NCBI RefSeq assembly: GCF_900109225.1
Contig: NZ_FNZK01000001.1
Location: 124,001-188,000, forward strand
Reading direction: 5' to 3'
From: Propionispira arboris
GTDB taxonomy: Bacteria > Bacillota > Negativicutes > Selenomonadales > Selenomonadaceae
Length of the DNA stretch: 64,000 bases
The notes under the pieces were generated by a model. That model had not been told where the DNA came from. It did not search any database and saw only the letters and a program-made list of their open reading frames with translations. Below, one piece after another: positions 18,674 through 28,267 of this stretch. Positions within the stretch are counted from its first letter, which is position 1. The number at the start of each line of letters is the position of its first letter. A program made the translations under genes and the position numbers.

Positions 18674-19331
18674 CGTTCTTTTTGAAGGTCAAAATCTATT
18701 TAGGCTTGTCGACGGACTTAGCGTGAGTATTCGGATTGCAGCTGTATCGATTGCTTTTTCAGCTGTTTTTGGAATTTTGCTGGGGGTCTTGATGACGTCA
18801 CGCTATCGGCTGATTCGTTATATTTGTCGGTTTTATCTGGAAGCAATTCGTATCATACCTACACTTGTCTGGCTGTTCTTGTTTTATTTCAGTCTTACGA
18901 AAATATTGCATTTTCATTTAAGTGCTGAGTTTGCTTCGGATATTGTTTTTTCGTTATGGGGTACGGCCGAAATGGGTGATCTGGTGCGGGGAGCAATTAC
19001 TTCCATGCCAAAACACCAAATGGATAGTGGTTTTGCGATTGGGCTTACCAAATTGCAAGTCTATAGATACATTGTGATTCCGCAGGCATTACGTCGCCTC
19101 ATCCCCTCGGCAATCAATCTTGCCACGCGGATGATTAAGACGACATCACTCGTTGTTCTGATTGGTGTTGTTGAAGTATTAAAAGTTGGTCAGCAGATTA
19201 TCGAAGTATCGATTTTAAAAACCCCGACGGCATCTTTTTGGGTTTATGGTTGTATCTTTTTTCTCTATTTTATTATCTGTTATCCGGTATCCTTGTTTTC
19301 AAAAAAACTAGAGACGAAATGGCAGCAATAA
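18654..19331 (+). CDS. Polar amino-acid ABC transporter permease, second subunit
   Basis: Partner permease of 225 residues, same family as the preceding gene (EAIRIIPTLVWLFLFYFSL; DSGFAIGLTKLQVYRYIVIPQALRRLIPS). AAGGAG at 18640-18645 supports the ATG at 18654, which overlaps the end of the first permease by 20 bases. Two distinct permeases imply a heterodimeric channel, as in the TcyLM- and HisQM-type systems. Confidence 0.88.
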   Translation: MQAWGISVLFEGQNLFRLVDGLSVSIRIAAVSIAFSAVFGILLGVLMTSRYRLIRYICRFYLEAIRIIPTLVWLFLFYFSLTKILHFHLSAEFASDIVFSLWGTAEMGDLVRGAITSMPKHQMDSGFAIGLTKLQVYRYIVIPQALRRLIPSAINLATRMIKTTSLVVLIGVVEVLKVGQQIIEVSILKTPTASFWVYGCIFFLYFIICYPVSLFSKKLETKWQQ

Positions 19332-19403
19332 AAAAATGAGAGAACGACACAGCATTATAGTATGGATAGAAAAATAAGAGAAGCTTAGGGAGTGTGTGTT
19401 GTT

Positions 19404-20168
19404 ATGGCAAAACAGTCCAATGAAAAAGTATTGGAAGTTAGACATTTAAATAAAAAATATGGTGAGACTGTGGTTTTGCCGGACTTTAATTTTGAGGTTC
19501 AGCGGGGCGAAGTTGTGGTGCTGCTTGGACCATCTGGCTGCGGGAAGTCAACCTTTTTGCGCTGTCTGAATGGTCTTGAAGAAATTCAGGCAGGAGAAAT
19601 CAAGCTAAATGGACAGATCATCAATGCCGATGCTACAAAATGGCATGTCGTTCGCCAAAAAATAGGAATGGTTTTTCAAAGCTATGATTTATTTCCGCAT
19701 ATGACGATTTTGGAGAACATCTTATTAGGACCTATTAAAGCACAGGGCAGAGACCGTTTAGAGGTTTTGCAGCAGGCAGAAAAATTACTGGAACGCGTGG
19801 GTTTGCTTGATAAGAAAGAAGCATATCCATCACAACTTTCTGGTGGTCAAAAACAAAGAATTGCGATTATCCGGGCATTATGTATGAATCCGGAAATTAT
19901 GTTATTTGATGAAGTTACTGCCTCATTAGATCCTGAAATGGTCCGCGAAGTTTTGGATGTTATGCTGGAGTTGGCACAAGCTGGCATGACGATGGTCATT
20001 GTAACACATGAAATGGGTTTTGCTAAAGCGGCAGCCGATCGTGTCATTTTTATTGATCAGGGGCAAATTATTGAAGAAGCGACACCAGAATTGTTTTTTA
20101 CGAGCCCTAAAAGTGAACGGGCCAAAAAGTTTTTGAATATTTTTAAATTTAATGAACAAGTATCGTAA
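19404..20168 (+). CDS. Polar amino-acid ABC transporter ATP-binding protein
   Basis: ATPase of 254 residues, GlnQ/HisP/TcyN type. Walker A is GPSGCGKST (42-50), the signature is [15 protein letters not shown], and Walker B is [14 protein letters not shown]. The [12 protein letters not shown] end is typical of the family. The ATG at 19404 lies 11 bases after GGGAG; a GTG at 19392 overlaps that site. The gene follows its two permeases and precedes the binding protein. Confidence 0.9.
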   Translation: MAKQSNEKVLEVRHLNKKYGETVVLPDFNFEVQRGEVVVLLGPSGCGKSTFLRCLNGLEEIQAGEIKLNGQIINADATKWHVVRQKIGMVFQSYDLFPHMTILENILLGPIKAQGRDRLEVLQQAEKLLERVGLLDKKEAYPSQLSGGQKQRIAIIRALCMNPEIMLFDEVTASLDPEMVREVLDVMLELAQAGMTMVIVTHEMGFAKAAADRVIFIDQGQIIEEATPELFFTSPKSERAKKFLNIFKFNEQVS

Positions 20169-20243
20169 AGCATTAATTTTGTTAATTTAGGCGCAAGCCG
20201 TTATAAATTAAAATAGATTTATAAATAGAAAAGGGGAATTTAG

Positions 20244-21122
20244 ATGAATAAGGCAGGGAAAATACTGGCACTTTTATTTACTTTGGTTTTTGCAATAGGG
20301 CTTTTAGCTGGATGCGGCAATGAAACAAAAGAAGCAGCTTCTTCTGATACGAAAGCCGCGGATCAAAAATCTACGTTGCAGCAGATCAAAGATCGTGGTA
20401 AAATCCGTATTGCAGTATTTAGCGACAAACCACCATTTGGTTTTGTGGATGCCAATGGGAAAAATCAAGGCTATGACGTATATTTTGCGCATCGCATTGC
20501 CAAAGACTTACTCGGAGATGAAAATGCCGTTGAGTTCGTTTTGACAGAAGCGGCTGCTCGGGCTGAAGTTCTCGATGCGGACAAGGTTGATATTACATTG
20601 GCGAACTTTACGGTGACACCAGAACGTAAAGAAAAAGTCGATTTCGCCAATCCGTATATGAAAGTTGCCTTGGGGATTGTTTCGCCAGATGGTCAGCCGA
20701 TTACGAGTGTGGATCAGCTTAAGGGCAAAAAAGTAATCGTAAACAAAGGTACAACAGCAGAAACATATTTTACGAAAAACTATCCTGATATTGAACTTTT
20801 GAAATATGACCAAAATACAGAAGCATTCCAAGCATTGAAAGATGGGCGTGGTGCGGCACTGGCACATGATAATACTTTAGTTTTTGCCTGGGCTAGAGAA
20901 AATGCTGGATTTACAGTTGGTGTAACGAAACTTGGTGATTTGGATTCCATTGCGCCAGCCGTTAAAAAAGGTAATACAGAATTACTCAATTGGCTTAATG
21001 ATGAAATAACAAAACTCGGTGCTGAACAATTTTTCCATAAAGATTTTGAAGCGACGTTAAAACCAGCTTATGGTGATACCGTTAAACCGGATGATGTTGT
21101 TGTGGAAGCTGGAAAACTATAA
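20244..21122 (+). CDS. Amino-acid ABC transporter substrate-binding lipoprotein (probably cystine)
   Basis: Extracytoplasmic ligand-binding lipoprotein, 292 residues, with the lipobox LAGC (Cys24) after a clear signal peptide. The SBP_bac_3 fold is recognisable from IKDRGKIRIAVFSDKPPFGFVDANGK, LANFTVTPERKEKVDFANPY and QLKGKKVIVNKGTTAETYF. These resemble cystine/glutamine binding proteins; cystine is favoured by the sulfur-gene context. AAGGGGA precedes the ATG. It ends the operon before a strong terminator. Confidence 0.88.
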   Translation: MNKAGKILALLFTLVFAIGLLAGCGNETKEAASSDTKAADQKSTLQQIKDRGKIRIAVFSDKPPFGFVDANGKNQGYDVYFAHRIAKDLLGDENAVEFVLTEAAARAEVLDADKVDITLANFTVTPERKEKVDFANPYMKVALGIVSPDGQPITSVDQLKGKKVIVNKGTTAETYFTKNYPDIELLKYDQNTEAFQALKDGRGAALAHDNTLVFAWARENAGFTVGVTKLGDLDSIAPAVKKGNTELLNWLNDEITKLGAEQFFHKDFEATLKPAYGDTVKPDDVVVEAGKL

Positions 21123-21127
21123 AATTT

Positions 21128-21180
21128 AAAAACTACAGTAAGATAGCTGAGTTATCACTATCTTATTGTAGTTTTGTTTT
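21128..21180 (+). terminator. Intrinsic terminator of the amino-acid importer operon
   Basis: AAAACTACAGTAAGATAG pairs with CTATCTTATTGTAGTTTT (18 bp, one G-U pair), followed by GTTTTT. Confidence 0.9.
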
Positions 21181-21208
21181 TGGCAAGCGATATGTTTTAT
21201 GCTATACT
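21180..21208 (+). promoter_or_regulatory. Promoter of the GldA-like dehydrogenase gene
   Basis: TTGGCA (21180-21185) and TATACT (21203-21208) are 17 bases apart, directly after the preceding terminator and about 85 bases before the start codon. Confidence 0.65.
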
Positions 21209-21292
21209 GAATTTATGATACTTCATTCTTCATAAGAATTTTTGGAGTATTCGCTTTATAGGGAAATATGCGCAATAAAGGAGCTAAAATAC

Positions 21293-22375
21293 ATGAACGA
21301 TAGCAAATACACTGTAGTTTTTCCGGGATACACGATTGGTAAAGATGCCTATGAGGTCGTAAAACAAGTCTGCCCACGTTATGGAAAAAAAGTTGTCGTA
21401 ATTGGTGGGAAAAAGGCCATTGCTAAGGCTGAAGATAAATTGATTGAAGCCGTTGAAGGGGTTGGCTTGGAATTTACCGGATTTTTACTATATGGCGGCG
21501 AGGCCTCTTATGAAAATGTACATAAATTAAGTAGGGATCAGGCAGTTGAAGAAGCCGATATGATTTTTGCCGTTGGTGGTGGCAAGGCCATTGATACAGC
21601 TAAAGTACTGGCTCATACTTTGAATATACCATTTTTTACATTCCCAACAGTTGCCAGCAATTGTGCAGCCTTCACTAGTTTGGCGGTAATGTACTACCCT
21701 GATGGCAGGCACAAAGAAATTTCATTTTCCAATATACCACCCGTTCATGTATTTATGTGTACACGGATTGCCGTGGAGGCACCGAAATCATTCCTGTGGG
21801 CAGGCATGGGGGACACGATTGCAAAATATTATGAAGCAAACATTTCTGCTCGTGGGGATAGTCTAAAACATTCGGATGGACTTGGTGTAGCAATTAGTAC
21901 GATGTGTGCTGCACCAATTCTACAATATGGCGCACAGGCTTTGCTTGATAATGAAAACAAACTGACAAGTGCCTCGTTTGAAGAGGTAATGCTGGCTATC
22001 GTTGTCAGTACGGGCATGGTTTCCAATTTTGTTCAGCAAGATTTCAATGGCCATATTGCCCATGCTTTATTTTGTGAACTCACGACTTTGCCGCAGATTG
22101 AGGCAAAGCATCTGCACGGTGAAGTTGTGATGTATGGCGTGTTGGTGTTACTGATGTGTGATCAGCAGTTAGATGATTTGAAAAGAGTATATGAATTTTG
22201 CAAAAGCGTTGGTTTACCAACGAAATTAGCTGATATTGACATAAAACTAGAAGAATTGGTTCCGATTCTTGAATCTACTGCTAAAAGTGCGGAACTTATT
22301 CATTCGCCATATCCAGTTAGTAAAAAAATGCTGCAGGATGCAGTGCAGGCCCTGGAAGATTATAATAAAAAATAG
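21293..22375 (+). CDS. Iron-containing alcohol dehydrogenase family protein, glycerol-dehydrogenase-like
   Basis: NAD(P)-dependent oxidoreductase of 360 residues in the GldA group. The nucleotide-binding GGGKAIDTAK motif and the following FFTFPTVASNCAAFTS are family hallmarks. The likely metal ligands are the Asp of GMGDTIAKYYEA, the His of FNGHIAHALF and the His of HLHGEVVMYG. The start at 21293 is chosen because AAAGGAG lies just upstream; a longer frame from 21242 has no ribosome site. It is a single-gene unit with its own promoter and terminator, so the substrate cannot be inferred from neighbours. Confidence 0.85.
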   Translation: MNDSKYTVVFPGYTIGKDAYEVVKQVCPRYGKKVVVIGGKKAIAKAEDKLIEAVEGVGLEFTGFLLYGGEASYENVHKLSRDQAVEEADMIFAVGGGKAIDTAKVLAHTLNIPFFTFPTVASNCAAFTSLAVMYYPDGRHKEISFSNIPPVHVFMCTRIAVEAPKSFLWAGMGDTIAKYYEANISARGDSLKHSDGLGVAISTMCAAPILQYGAQALLDNENKLTSASFEEVMLAIVVSTGMVSNFVQQDFNGHIAHALFCELTTLPQIEAKHLHGEVVMYGVLVLLMCDQQLDDLKRVYEFCKSVGLPTKLADIDIKLEELVPILESTAKSAELIHSPYPVSKKMLQDAVQALEDYNKK

Positions 22376-22404
22376 CAGCATCTTTTTTATGGACGAATAC
22401 AAGG

Positions 22405-22448
22405 ACAACCAACTTTTTTCGAATGAAAGAAAGTCTGGTTGTTTTTTT
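22405..22448 (+). terminator. Intrinsic terminator after the GldA-like gene
   Basis: ACAACCAACTTTTTTC pairs with GAAAGAAAGTCTGGTTGT with one bulge, followed by seven T residues. Confidence 0.85.
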
Positions 22449-23004
22449 ATAGAATGATCGTAAAATTTGCATTAATAGGCTCGGAAGGCTGTCGAAGAAA
22501 GAGGATAAGTCTTCTGTTTAGCGAAGTATAAACAGAGGTATGATGTGGTGCTTTGACGACGAAACATTTCAAATTCGACCAAATTAATAATAAATAGAAT
22601 ATATGACATCATAATTTAAAATAAAATGGAATTTTTGTATAATATTTCTATTATGCCTAGTTTATTGAAGGTTTTACAGAGGAAAATTTTTTCTGCGAAA
22701 AAAAAAGAATTTATAATAAATTGTGTAAATTTTACTATTGTTAATAAGTAGTGGACGAATTGTTGCGATTCATATACAATTGAACTGTTGAACTGATACG
22801 AATTAATAATAAATAATATAAGAGATTCTAAAAGCTAGGTGAATACAGTTTTTTGTTTATGAAAAATCATTGTTGTTAACACGACATAGGGATGTTCTGG
22901 AACGTGCTGGACTCAGAATTTTTGAGTGTATATTCGTTCGTGGAATACAATGGAAAATCCCGGTGTCTTGTCTATATTACGAAGTAAATAGGGGAGGCAA
23001 AAAC
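22449..23004 (+). other. Long AT-rich leader/intergenic region upstream of sucC
   Basis: About 550 bases without a convincing gene. It holds a perfect 8-bp hairpin, TCTGTTTA (22513-22520) and TAAACAGA (22529-22536), which can be enclosed by a weaker GTCGAAG/CTTTGAC pairing. A 15-base direct repeat AATTAATAATAAATA occurs at 22582 and 22801, and TTGAACTG is repeated in tandem near 22781. It probably carries the sucCD promoter and regulatory sites, but no single promoter stands out. A frame open through 22870-23004 is an upstream extension of sucC without a ribosome site. Confidence 0.4.
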
Positions 23005-24192
23005 ATGAACATTCATGAGTATCAAGGCAAGAGCATATTGAAATCGTATGGCGTTGTAGTACCGAACGGAAAGGCAGCTTTTTCAGTGGAAGAGGCAGTG
23101 GCTGCAGCAAAAGAATTGGGCACAAAAGTATGTGTCGTAAAAGCACAGATACATGCTGGCGGCCGTGGTAAAGCCGGCGGCGTTAAAGTAGCAAAATCCA
23201 TTGAAGAAGTCAAAGCATATGCTACAGAAATTTTAGGCAAAACCCTCGTTACACATCAGACTGGTCCAGCTGGTAAAGTTGTAAATCGGCTCCTGATCGA
23301 AGAGGGTTGTGATATCAAAAAAGAATATTATCTCAGCTTTGTAATTGATCGCAATACGGCTCGTGTAGTTATGATGGGTTCTGAAGAAGGCGGCATGGAT
23401 ATCGAAGCAGTTGCTGATACAATGCCGGAAAAAATTATTAAAGAATATATAGATCCGCTTGTTGGTCTTGCGTCATTCCAAGCAAAACGCATGGCTTTTA
23501 AAATGAATTTTGCCCCAACAGTTATTGGTCAGGTTGAAAAACTCATGGGGGCTTTGTATAGAGCTTTTATGGCAAAAGATTGTTCTTTGGCTGAAATTAA
23601 TCCGTTGGTTGTAACGAATGATGATAAAGTTATTGCACTTGATGCGAAACTGAATTTTGATGATAGTGCACTCTACCGTCATCCGGATGTTGCTGAACTT
23701 CGTGATGAATCGGAAGAAGACCCTAAAGAACATGATGCTGCTAAAGAAGGTTTCAGTTATGTAACCTTAGATGGTAATGTTGCTTGTATGGTAAATGGTG
23801 CAGGTTTAGCAATGGCTACGGTCGACATCATTAAACATTATGGTGGTGAACCAGCAAATTTCCTTGATGTTGGTGGTGATTCCAGCGTTGAAAAAATAGC
23901 GAAAGCATTTAAAATTATGCTTTCTGATGATCAGGTAAAAGGTATATTTGTCAATATCTTTGGCGGAATCAATAAGTGTGATGTAATTGCAGGTGGTGTC
24001 GTAGAAGCGGCAAAACTTGTTGGTTTGACTGTGCCGGTTGTTGTAAGACTTGAAGGAACAAATGTTAAAGAAGGCAGAGAAATCTTGCGCAAAGCAGATG
24101 TTCCAGAAGTAATTCTTGCAGAGTCTATGGAAAAAGGTGCACAGAAGATTATCGAATTAGTTGCAAAACAAAACGCGAAATTGATCGGCTGA
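23005..24192 (+). CDS. sucC: Succinyl-CoA synthetase (ADP-forming) beta subunit
   Basis: Forms or cleaves succinyl-CoA with nucleotide turnover in the cytoplasm, as a tetramer with SucD. The product has 395 residues, close to E. coli SucC (388). It opens with [17 protein letters not shown], then the ATP-grasp region ([20 protein letters not shown]), [10 protein letters not shown], and the C-terminal CoA-ligase region with [15 protein letters not shown]. The ATG at 23005 has GGGGAGG seven bases upstream, so the longer frame is rejected. In Negativicutes the enzyme probably serves succinate or propionate metabolism. Confidence 0.96.
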   Translation: MNIHEYQGKSILKSYGVVVPNGKAAFSVEEAVAAAKELGTKVCVVKAQIHAGGRGKAGGVKVAKSIEEVKAYATEILGKTLVTHQTGPAGKVVNRLLIEEGCDIKKEYYLSFVIDRNTARVVMMGSEEGGMDIEAVADTMPEKIIKEYIDPLVGLASFQAKRMAFKMNFAPTVIGQVEKLMGALYRAFMAKDCSLAEINPLVVTNDDKVIALDAKLNFDDSALYRHPDVAELRDESEEDPKEHDAAKEGFSYVTLDGNVACMVNGAGLAMATVDIIKHYGGEPANFLDVGGDSSVEKIAKAFKIMLSDDQVKGIFVNIFGGINKCDVIAGGVVEAAKLVGLTVPVVVRLEGTNVKEGREILRKADVPEVILAESMEKGAQKIIELVAKQNAKLIG

Positions 24193-24205
24193 GGGGGAAA
24201 AAATC

Positions 24206-25108
24206 ATGGGCATTTATGTTGATAAAAATACAAAAGTTGTAGTACAGGGTGTTACTGGTAAAACGGCGTTATTTCATACAAAACAAATGCGTGATTACGG
24301 GACAAATGTTGTTGCAGGTGTTACGCCAGGTAAGGGCGGACAGGTTGTGGATGGTATCCCGGTATATAATACACTTCAAGAAGCGGTTGATACTACGGGC
24401 GCTACTGCTTCAGTAATTTATGTGCCGGCAAAATTTGCTGCTGATGCAATTCTTGAAGCTGTGGATGCAGAGCTGGATCTTGTTGTTTGTATTACTGAGC
24501 ATATTCCAGTTCTTGATATGGTAAAAGTAAGACGTTATATGGAAGGCAAAAAAACACGTCTTATTGGTCCAAATTGTCCAGGAATACTTACATCAGATGA
24601 ATGTAAAATAGGTATTATACCGGGATATATCCATAAAAAAGGTCATGTTGGTGTCATTTCGCGTTCAGGAACACTCACGTATGAAGCTGTATATCAATTG
24701 ACTACATCTGGTATCGGTCAAACGACGGCAATTGGTATTGGCGGCGATCCGATCAAAGGCACTGACTTTATTGATGCATTAGAAGCTTTTAACCAAGACC
24801 CTGATACAGAAGCGGTTATGTTGATTGGTGAAATCGGTGGTACGGCAGAAGAAGAAGCAGCTGAATGGATTCATAAAAATATGAAAAAACCAGTTGTTGG
24901 CTTTATCAGCGGGCGCCAAGCCCCTCCAGGGAAACGTATGGGTCATGCTGGAGCTATTATTTCAGGTGGTAAAGGTACAGCGGCTGATAAAATTAAAGCT
25001 TTGAATGCAGCAGGTATTCAAGTTGCTGATACAGTAGCCCATATGGGTGAAACGATGATTAAAGTTTTAAAAGAAAACGGTATTTACGATAAATGTAAAA
25101 CCTGCTAA
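24206..25108 (+). CDS. sucD: Succinyl-CoA synthetase (ADP-forming) alpha subunit
   Basis: CoA-binding and phosphorylated subunit, 300 residues. The Rossmann CoA site is near the N-terminus ([16 protein letters not shown]). The phosphohistidine is His247 in [14 protein letters not shown], and GPNCPGI and [14 protein letters not shown] are family hallmarks. It begins 13 bases after sucC with AGGGGGA upstream and is followed by a strong terminator, so sucCD forms a two-gene operon. Confidence 0.97.
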   Translation: MGIYVDKNTKVVVQGVTGKTALFHTKQMRDYGTNVVAGVTPGKGGQVVDGIPVYNTLQEAVDTTGATASVIYVPAKFAADAILEAVDAELDLVVCITEHIPVLDMVKVRRYMEGKKTRLIGPNCPGILTSDECKIGIIPGYIHKKGHVGVISRSGTLTYEAVYQLTTSGIGQTTAIGIGGDPIKGTDFIDALEAFNQDPDTEAVMLIGEIGGTAEEEAAEWIHKNMKKPVVGFISGRQAPPGKRMGHAGAIISGGKGTAADKIKALNAAGIQVADTVAHMGETMIKVLKENGIYDKCKTC

Positions 25109-25148
25109 AAATGATAGAAAATTTATAACAATATAGATATTATAATAA

Positions 25149-25197
25149 ATGTTGGAATGCTGGCGATAGCTGGTTAATTCCAACATTTATTTTTTTG
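25149..25197 (+). terminator. Intrinsic terminator of sucCD
   Basis: AATGTTGGAA (25149-25158) pairs with TTCCAACATT (25178-25187), followed by TATTTTTTT. Confidence 0.85.
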
Positions 25198-25242
25198 CGA
25201 AAATCAAATAAACGATTCAATTTATCTTTTTTTAACAATGGG

Positions 25243-25288
25243 TCAACTGTGCAGGGTTCAATAACTTATGCAGTTGATTCTTTTTTTT
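25243..25288 (+). terminator. Second hairpin with T tract upstream of the PRD regulator
   Basis: TCAACTGTGCA pairs with TGCAGTTGA (two-base bulge) across a 15-base loop, followed by TTC and eight T residues. It may back up the sucCD terminator, or act as an attenuator if a promoter lies between 25198 and 25242. The rest of the gap up to 25450 shows only a weak TATAAT at 25416-25421. Confidence 0.55.
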
Positions 25289-25450
25289 GAATAAGAATGA
25301 TATTTTTGTTGAGAAAGTTAAAAAGGTGGATCAGCTCAATAAATACGCAGGTTTTAATTTGTGATTCCGTAAGCTGTGGCAGTTAAATGTCTAGGTTGGA
25401 TGCTTGAAAGGATTATATAATAAATTTGTAGTAAGCGAGGTGATCAGGCA

Positions 25451-27406
25451 TTGGAAACTCAAAATAAACGAATTTTTCAAATATTAGAATTACTTAACGG
25501 CGAAAAAAAAATATGGGATGGTGCAAGTATTGCAGCACGAATTGGGGTGAGTTCCAGAACAATCCGTAATGATATTAAAGAATGCAATGCTTTATGTCGC
25601 AATGAAGGTGCAGCAATCTATTCGGAAACAGGTGTTGGATATAGGCTGCAGGTTGACGATCCAGAACGGTATCAAGCTTTTAAAAATAGGCAAGTTAATG
25701 AAAACAGACGGGATCGATTGGTCAATCATATTATTCCATCCAATCCAAATGACAGAATTTCTTTTATTATCGCTGAACTATTGATGAATTCACTACATCA
25801 AAAAATAATCACAGAATCAGAAATGGCAGACAAACTGTACATTAGTCTTTCCACATTAAAGAAATATTTAAAAGATATTAAGAAAAGTCTGAAACGTTTT
25901 GGACTGGAAATTATGGCTGATAGATTGAATGGAATTCGTATTCAGGGAGATGAAGCGCAAATTCGTTACTGCATTTCAGAGTATATTTTTAATAGCAATG
26001 ACCTATTAGATCTAGCGCAAAATGAATTTTATTGTGATATTTTTTCAACAGAAGAGATTGAGAAAGTAAAGAAAATCTTATTACAAATTATTTTAAAATA
26101 TGATATTCATTTGACAGATATTGCGTTTAAAAATTTATTGGTGCATGTCATTATTACATTGAAACGGGCCGATAGCAAAAATACAACAGAGTATAGCAAA
26201 ATGGAAATGAAAACATTAGAACAGTCTATTTATTTTTCTGTAGCACAAGAAATTATAACTATTATTTCCAGCCAAATGAATATAGATATTGAAAATGAAG
26301 TGTATTATTTGACACAACATTTTATATCGAGTAAAAAGCTGATGGAAAATGAAAAGAACACACAAATAAAAAAAGAATATAGGGATTTGATTGATAGTAT
26401 TTTAATAAAAATCCAAATAGATATTGGCGTTGATTTATCTGCGGATACGGAATTGATTTCTGGATTAATGATTCATTTGGGAGCTGCTGTCAGTCGGTTG
26501 AAATTTAATATGAATATCCGTAATGAAATTTTAGTTCCTGTTAAAAAAAATTATCCTTTGGCTTTTGAAATGGCTGTTATTGCAAGTAAAGTTTTAGCAA
26601 AAAAAGAAAATTTACGAACGAATGAAAACGAAATGGGTTTTTTAGCGATTCATTTTGGGGCAGCACTGGAACGTAGAAAATGTAATGTTCCGACAGCAAA
26701 AACAGCAATTATTGTGTGTGGAACAGGTCTATCAACAGCCATGCTTGTAAAGAGCAGGCTGCAAAGAAAATTTGGCAAACAGCTTCGTGTTGTAAAGATA
26801 AGTCCACTATACGAAATAACCGAAGAACTTGTTAATAGTGTGGACTTTGTTTTTACAACCGTACCAATTCAGGCAATTTCTTCTGCAAAGATTGTTTTTG
26901 TAGAGTCCATTTTAACCGAACAAGATCTAGGTCGGATTGAAGCAGTAATTACAGACGATACACGAAAATTGGATATGCAGCAGGAAAAATTTTTCCGCAA
27001 AGACTTGTTTTTTCCAAGATTAAAAGGCAATTCTAAAATCGATGTTTTAGAAAAATTGACAGACGTTATGGTAACAAAAGGATATATGAATCAAGCTGGG
27101 AAAAAATCAGTGTTTGATAGAGAAAATATGTCATCAACAGAGCTGGGAAATCTTGTTGCTATTCCGCATGCATTGGAAAGTCATAATGATGAAGCGGTGA
27201 TTTCAGTGGCGATTTTAGACAAAGCAATTCTTTGGGATAAGGAAAAAGTACAAGTTGTATTTTTATTGAGCATACCTAAAAGTAAAAGTAAAATATGGGA
27301 ACCGGTTTTTGAAAAAGTAGATCGATATTTTATTAGTGATTTTGGTGTAAATACATTAATTAAAAATCCAAAATTTGAAGTTCTGATAGAAAAATTAGAG
27401 CAATAG
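25451..27406 (+). CDS. PRD-containing PTS-dependent transcription activator (BglG/MtlR/LicR family)
   Basis: Transcription regulator of 651 residues controlled by PTS phosphorylation. Domain order: a DeoR-like HTH (1-70), a second Mga-like HTH (about 90-160), PRD1 with His231 and His290, PRD2 with His342 and His401, a Gat-type EIIB domain with Cys423 (VCGTGLSTAM), and an EIIA domain with His573 (AIPHALE). All phosphorylation sites are present. This architecture is that of DNA-binding activators such as MtlR, not RNA antiterminators. The TTG start at 25451 is supported by GAGGTGATC (25437-25445), an exact match to the ribosome anti-SD. It probably activates the PTS operon that follows. Confidence 0.93.
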   Translation: METQNKRIFQILELLNGEKKIWDGASIAARIGVSSRTIRNDIKECNALCRNEGAAIYSETGVGYRLQVDDPERYQAFKNRQVNENRRDRLVNHIIPSNPNDRISFIIAELLMNSLHQKIITESEMADKLYISLSTLKKYLKDIKKSLKRFGLEIMADRLNGIRIQGDEAQIRYCISEYIFNSNDLLDLAQNEFYCDIFSTEEIEKVKKILLQIILKYDIHLTDIAFKNLLVHVIITLKRADSKNTTEYSKMEMKTLEQSIYFSVAQEIITIISSQMNIDIENEVYYLTQHFISSKKLMENEKNTQIKKEYRDLIDSILIKIQIDIGVDLSADTELISGLMIHLGAAVSRLKFNMNIRNEILVPVKKNYPLAFEMAVIASKVLAKKENLRTNENEMGFLAIHFGAALERRKCNVPTAKTAIIVCGTGLSTAMLVKSRLQRKFGKQLRVVKISPLYEITEELVNSVDFVFTTVPIQAISSAKIVFVESILTEQDLGRIEAVITDDTRKLDMQQEKFFRKDLFFPRLKGNSKIDVLEKLTDVMVTKGYMNQAGKKSVFDRENMSSTELGNLVAIPHALESHNDEAVISVAILDKAILWDKEKVQVVFLLSIPKSKSKIWEPVFEKVDRYFISDFGVNTLIKNPKFEVLIEKLEQ

Positions 27407-27428
27407 TAGAGAAAAGGAGCTAAGTAGT

Positions 27429-27872
27429 ATGCTGAAAGACTTAACTAACGAAGAGCTTGTTCGGTTAAATATAGATGCAAAAAATTGGCAGGAGGCGATT
27501 CGAAAATCAGCAGATGCATTGCTGCAAAATGGAAAAATTACACACGCTTATATTGATGCCATTATAAAAGCTGTGCAAGAAACTGGTCCGTATATCGTAA
27601 TCACGAAGTATGTTGCTTTGCCACATGCCAGACCGGAAGCCGGGGCCATTGAAAGTGCTATTGGTATTGCAACATTAAAAGACCCTGTTGCATTTGGCAA
27701 TAAAGAGAATGATCCGGTAAAATATTTATTCTGTTTAAGTGCTGCAGATAATAATAGTCACTTAAATGCTTTAGCAGAACTGATGGACTTATTGGAACGT
27801 AAAGATTTTTATGAATTATTAGATTGTGCCGAAAAACCATCAGAAATAATAGATTTTATTAAAAATTTATAA
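27429..27872 (+). CDS. PTS EIIA component, mannitol/ascorbate type
   Basis: Cytoplasmic phosphocarrier of 147 residues that passes phosphate from HPr to EIIB. PF00359-type fold with active-site His66 in VALPHARPEAG. The sequence most resembles UlaC/SgaA-type EIIA proteins, matching the ascorbate-family EIIC downstream. AAAGGAG lies upstream of the ATG, 22 bases after the regulator gene. Confidence 0.9.
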   Translation: MLKDLTNEELVRLNIDAKNWQEAIRKSADALLQNGKITHAYIDAIIKAVQETGPYIVITKYVALPHARPEAGAIESAIGIATLKDPVAFGNKENDPVKYLFCLSAADNNSHLNALAELMDLLERKDFYELLDCAEKPSEIIDFIKNL

Positions 27873-27889
27873 AAAAAGGGTGAATGAAA

Positions 27890-28186
27890 ATGCAATACAA
27901 AGGATTAGTTGCCTGCCGTGCAGGTGTAGGGTCGAGTTTAATGCTGAAAATAAAACTGAATCAGGTAATTAAGGAACATGATTTACCAATTAAAATTGAA
28001 CATGGATCATTAGATTCTATTATGGGTTTTAATGGACAAGTCATTATTACATTAAGTGATGTTGCGAAAGAATTAAAAGCAAAAAAATTAAAACAAAAAA
28101 TTGTTGGTATAGACAATATTATGAATAAAATAGAGATTTTTGATAAGCTGAAAAAATTTTTGGTTGAAGAAAGTACAAAAGAATAA
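27890..28186 (+). CDS. PTS EIIB component, ascorbate/lactose type
   Basis: Small phosphocarrier of 98 residues with the active-site Cys9 in CRAGVGSS, resembling UlaB/SgaB. The ATG at 27890 is preferred over 27884 because AAGGG then has a nine-base spacing. It passes phosphate to the sugar bound by EIIC. It stands between EIIA and EIIC as a separate polypeptide. Confidence 0.88.
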   Translation: MQYKGLVACRAGVGSSLMLKIKLNQVIKEHDLPIKIEHGSLDSIMGFNGQVIITLSDVAKELKAKKLKQKIVGIDNIMNKIEIFDKLKKFLVEESTKE

Positions 28187-28267
28187 GCATCCATACTTAA
28201 TTAAAAAAACAGTTTATATAAAATTTGCAGTAAGAAAAGATTATTTTTATAAAATGGAGGAGCAATA

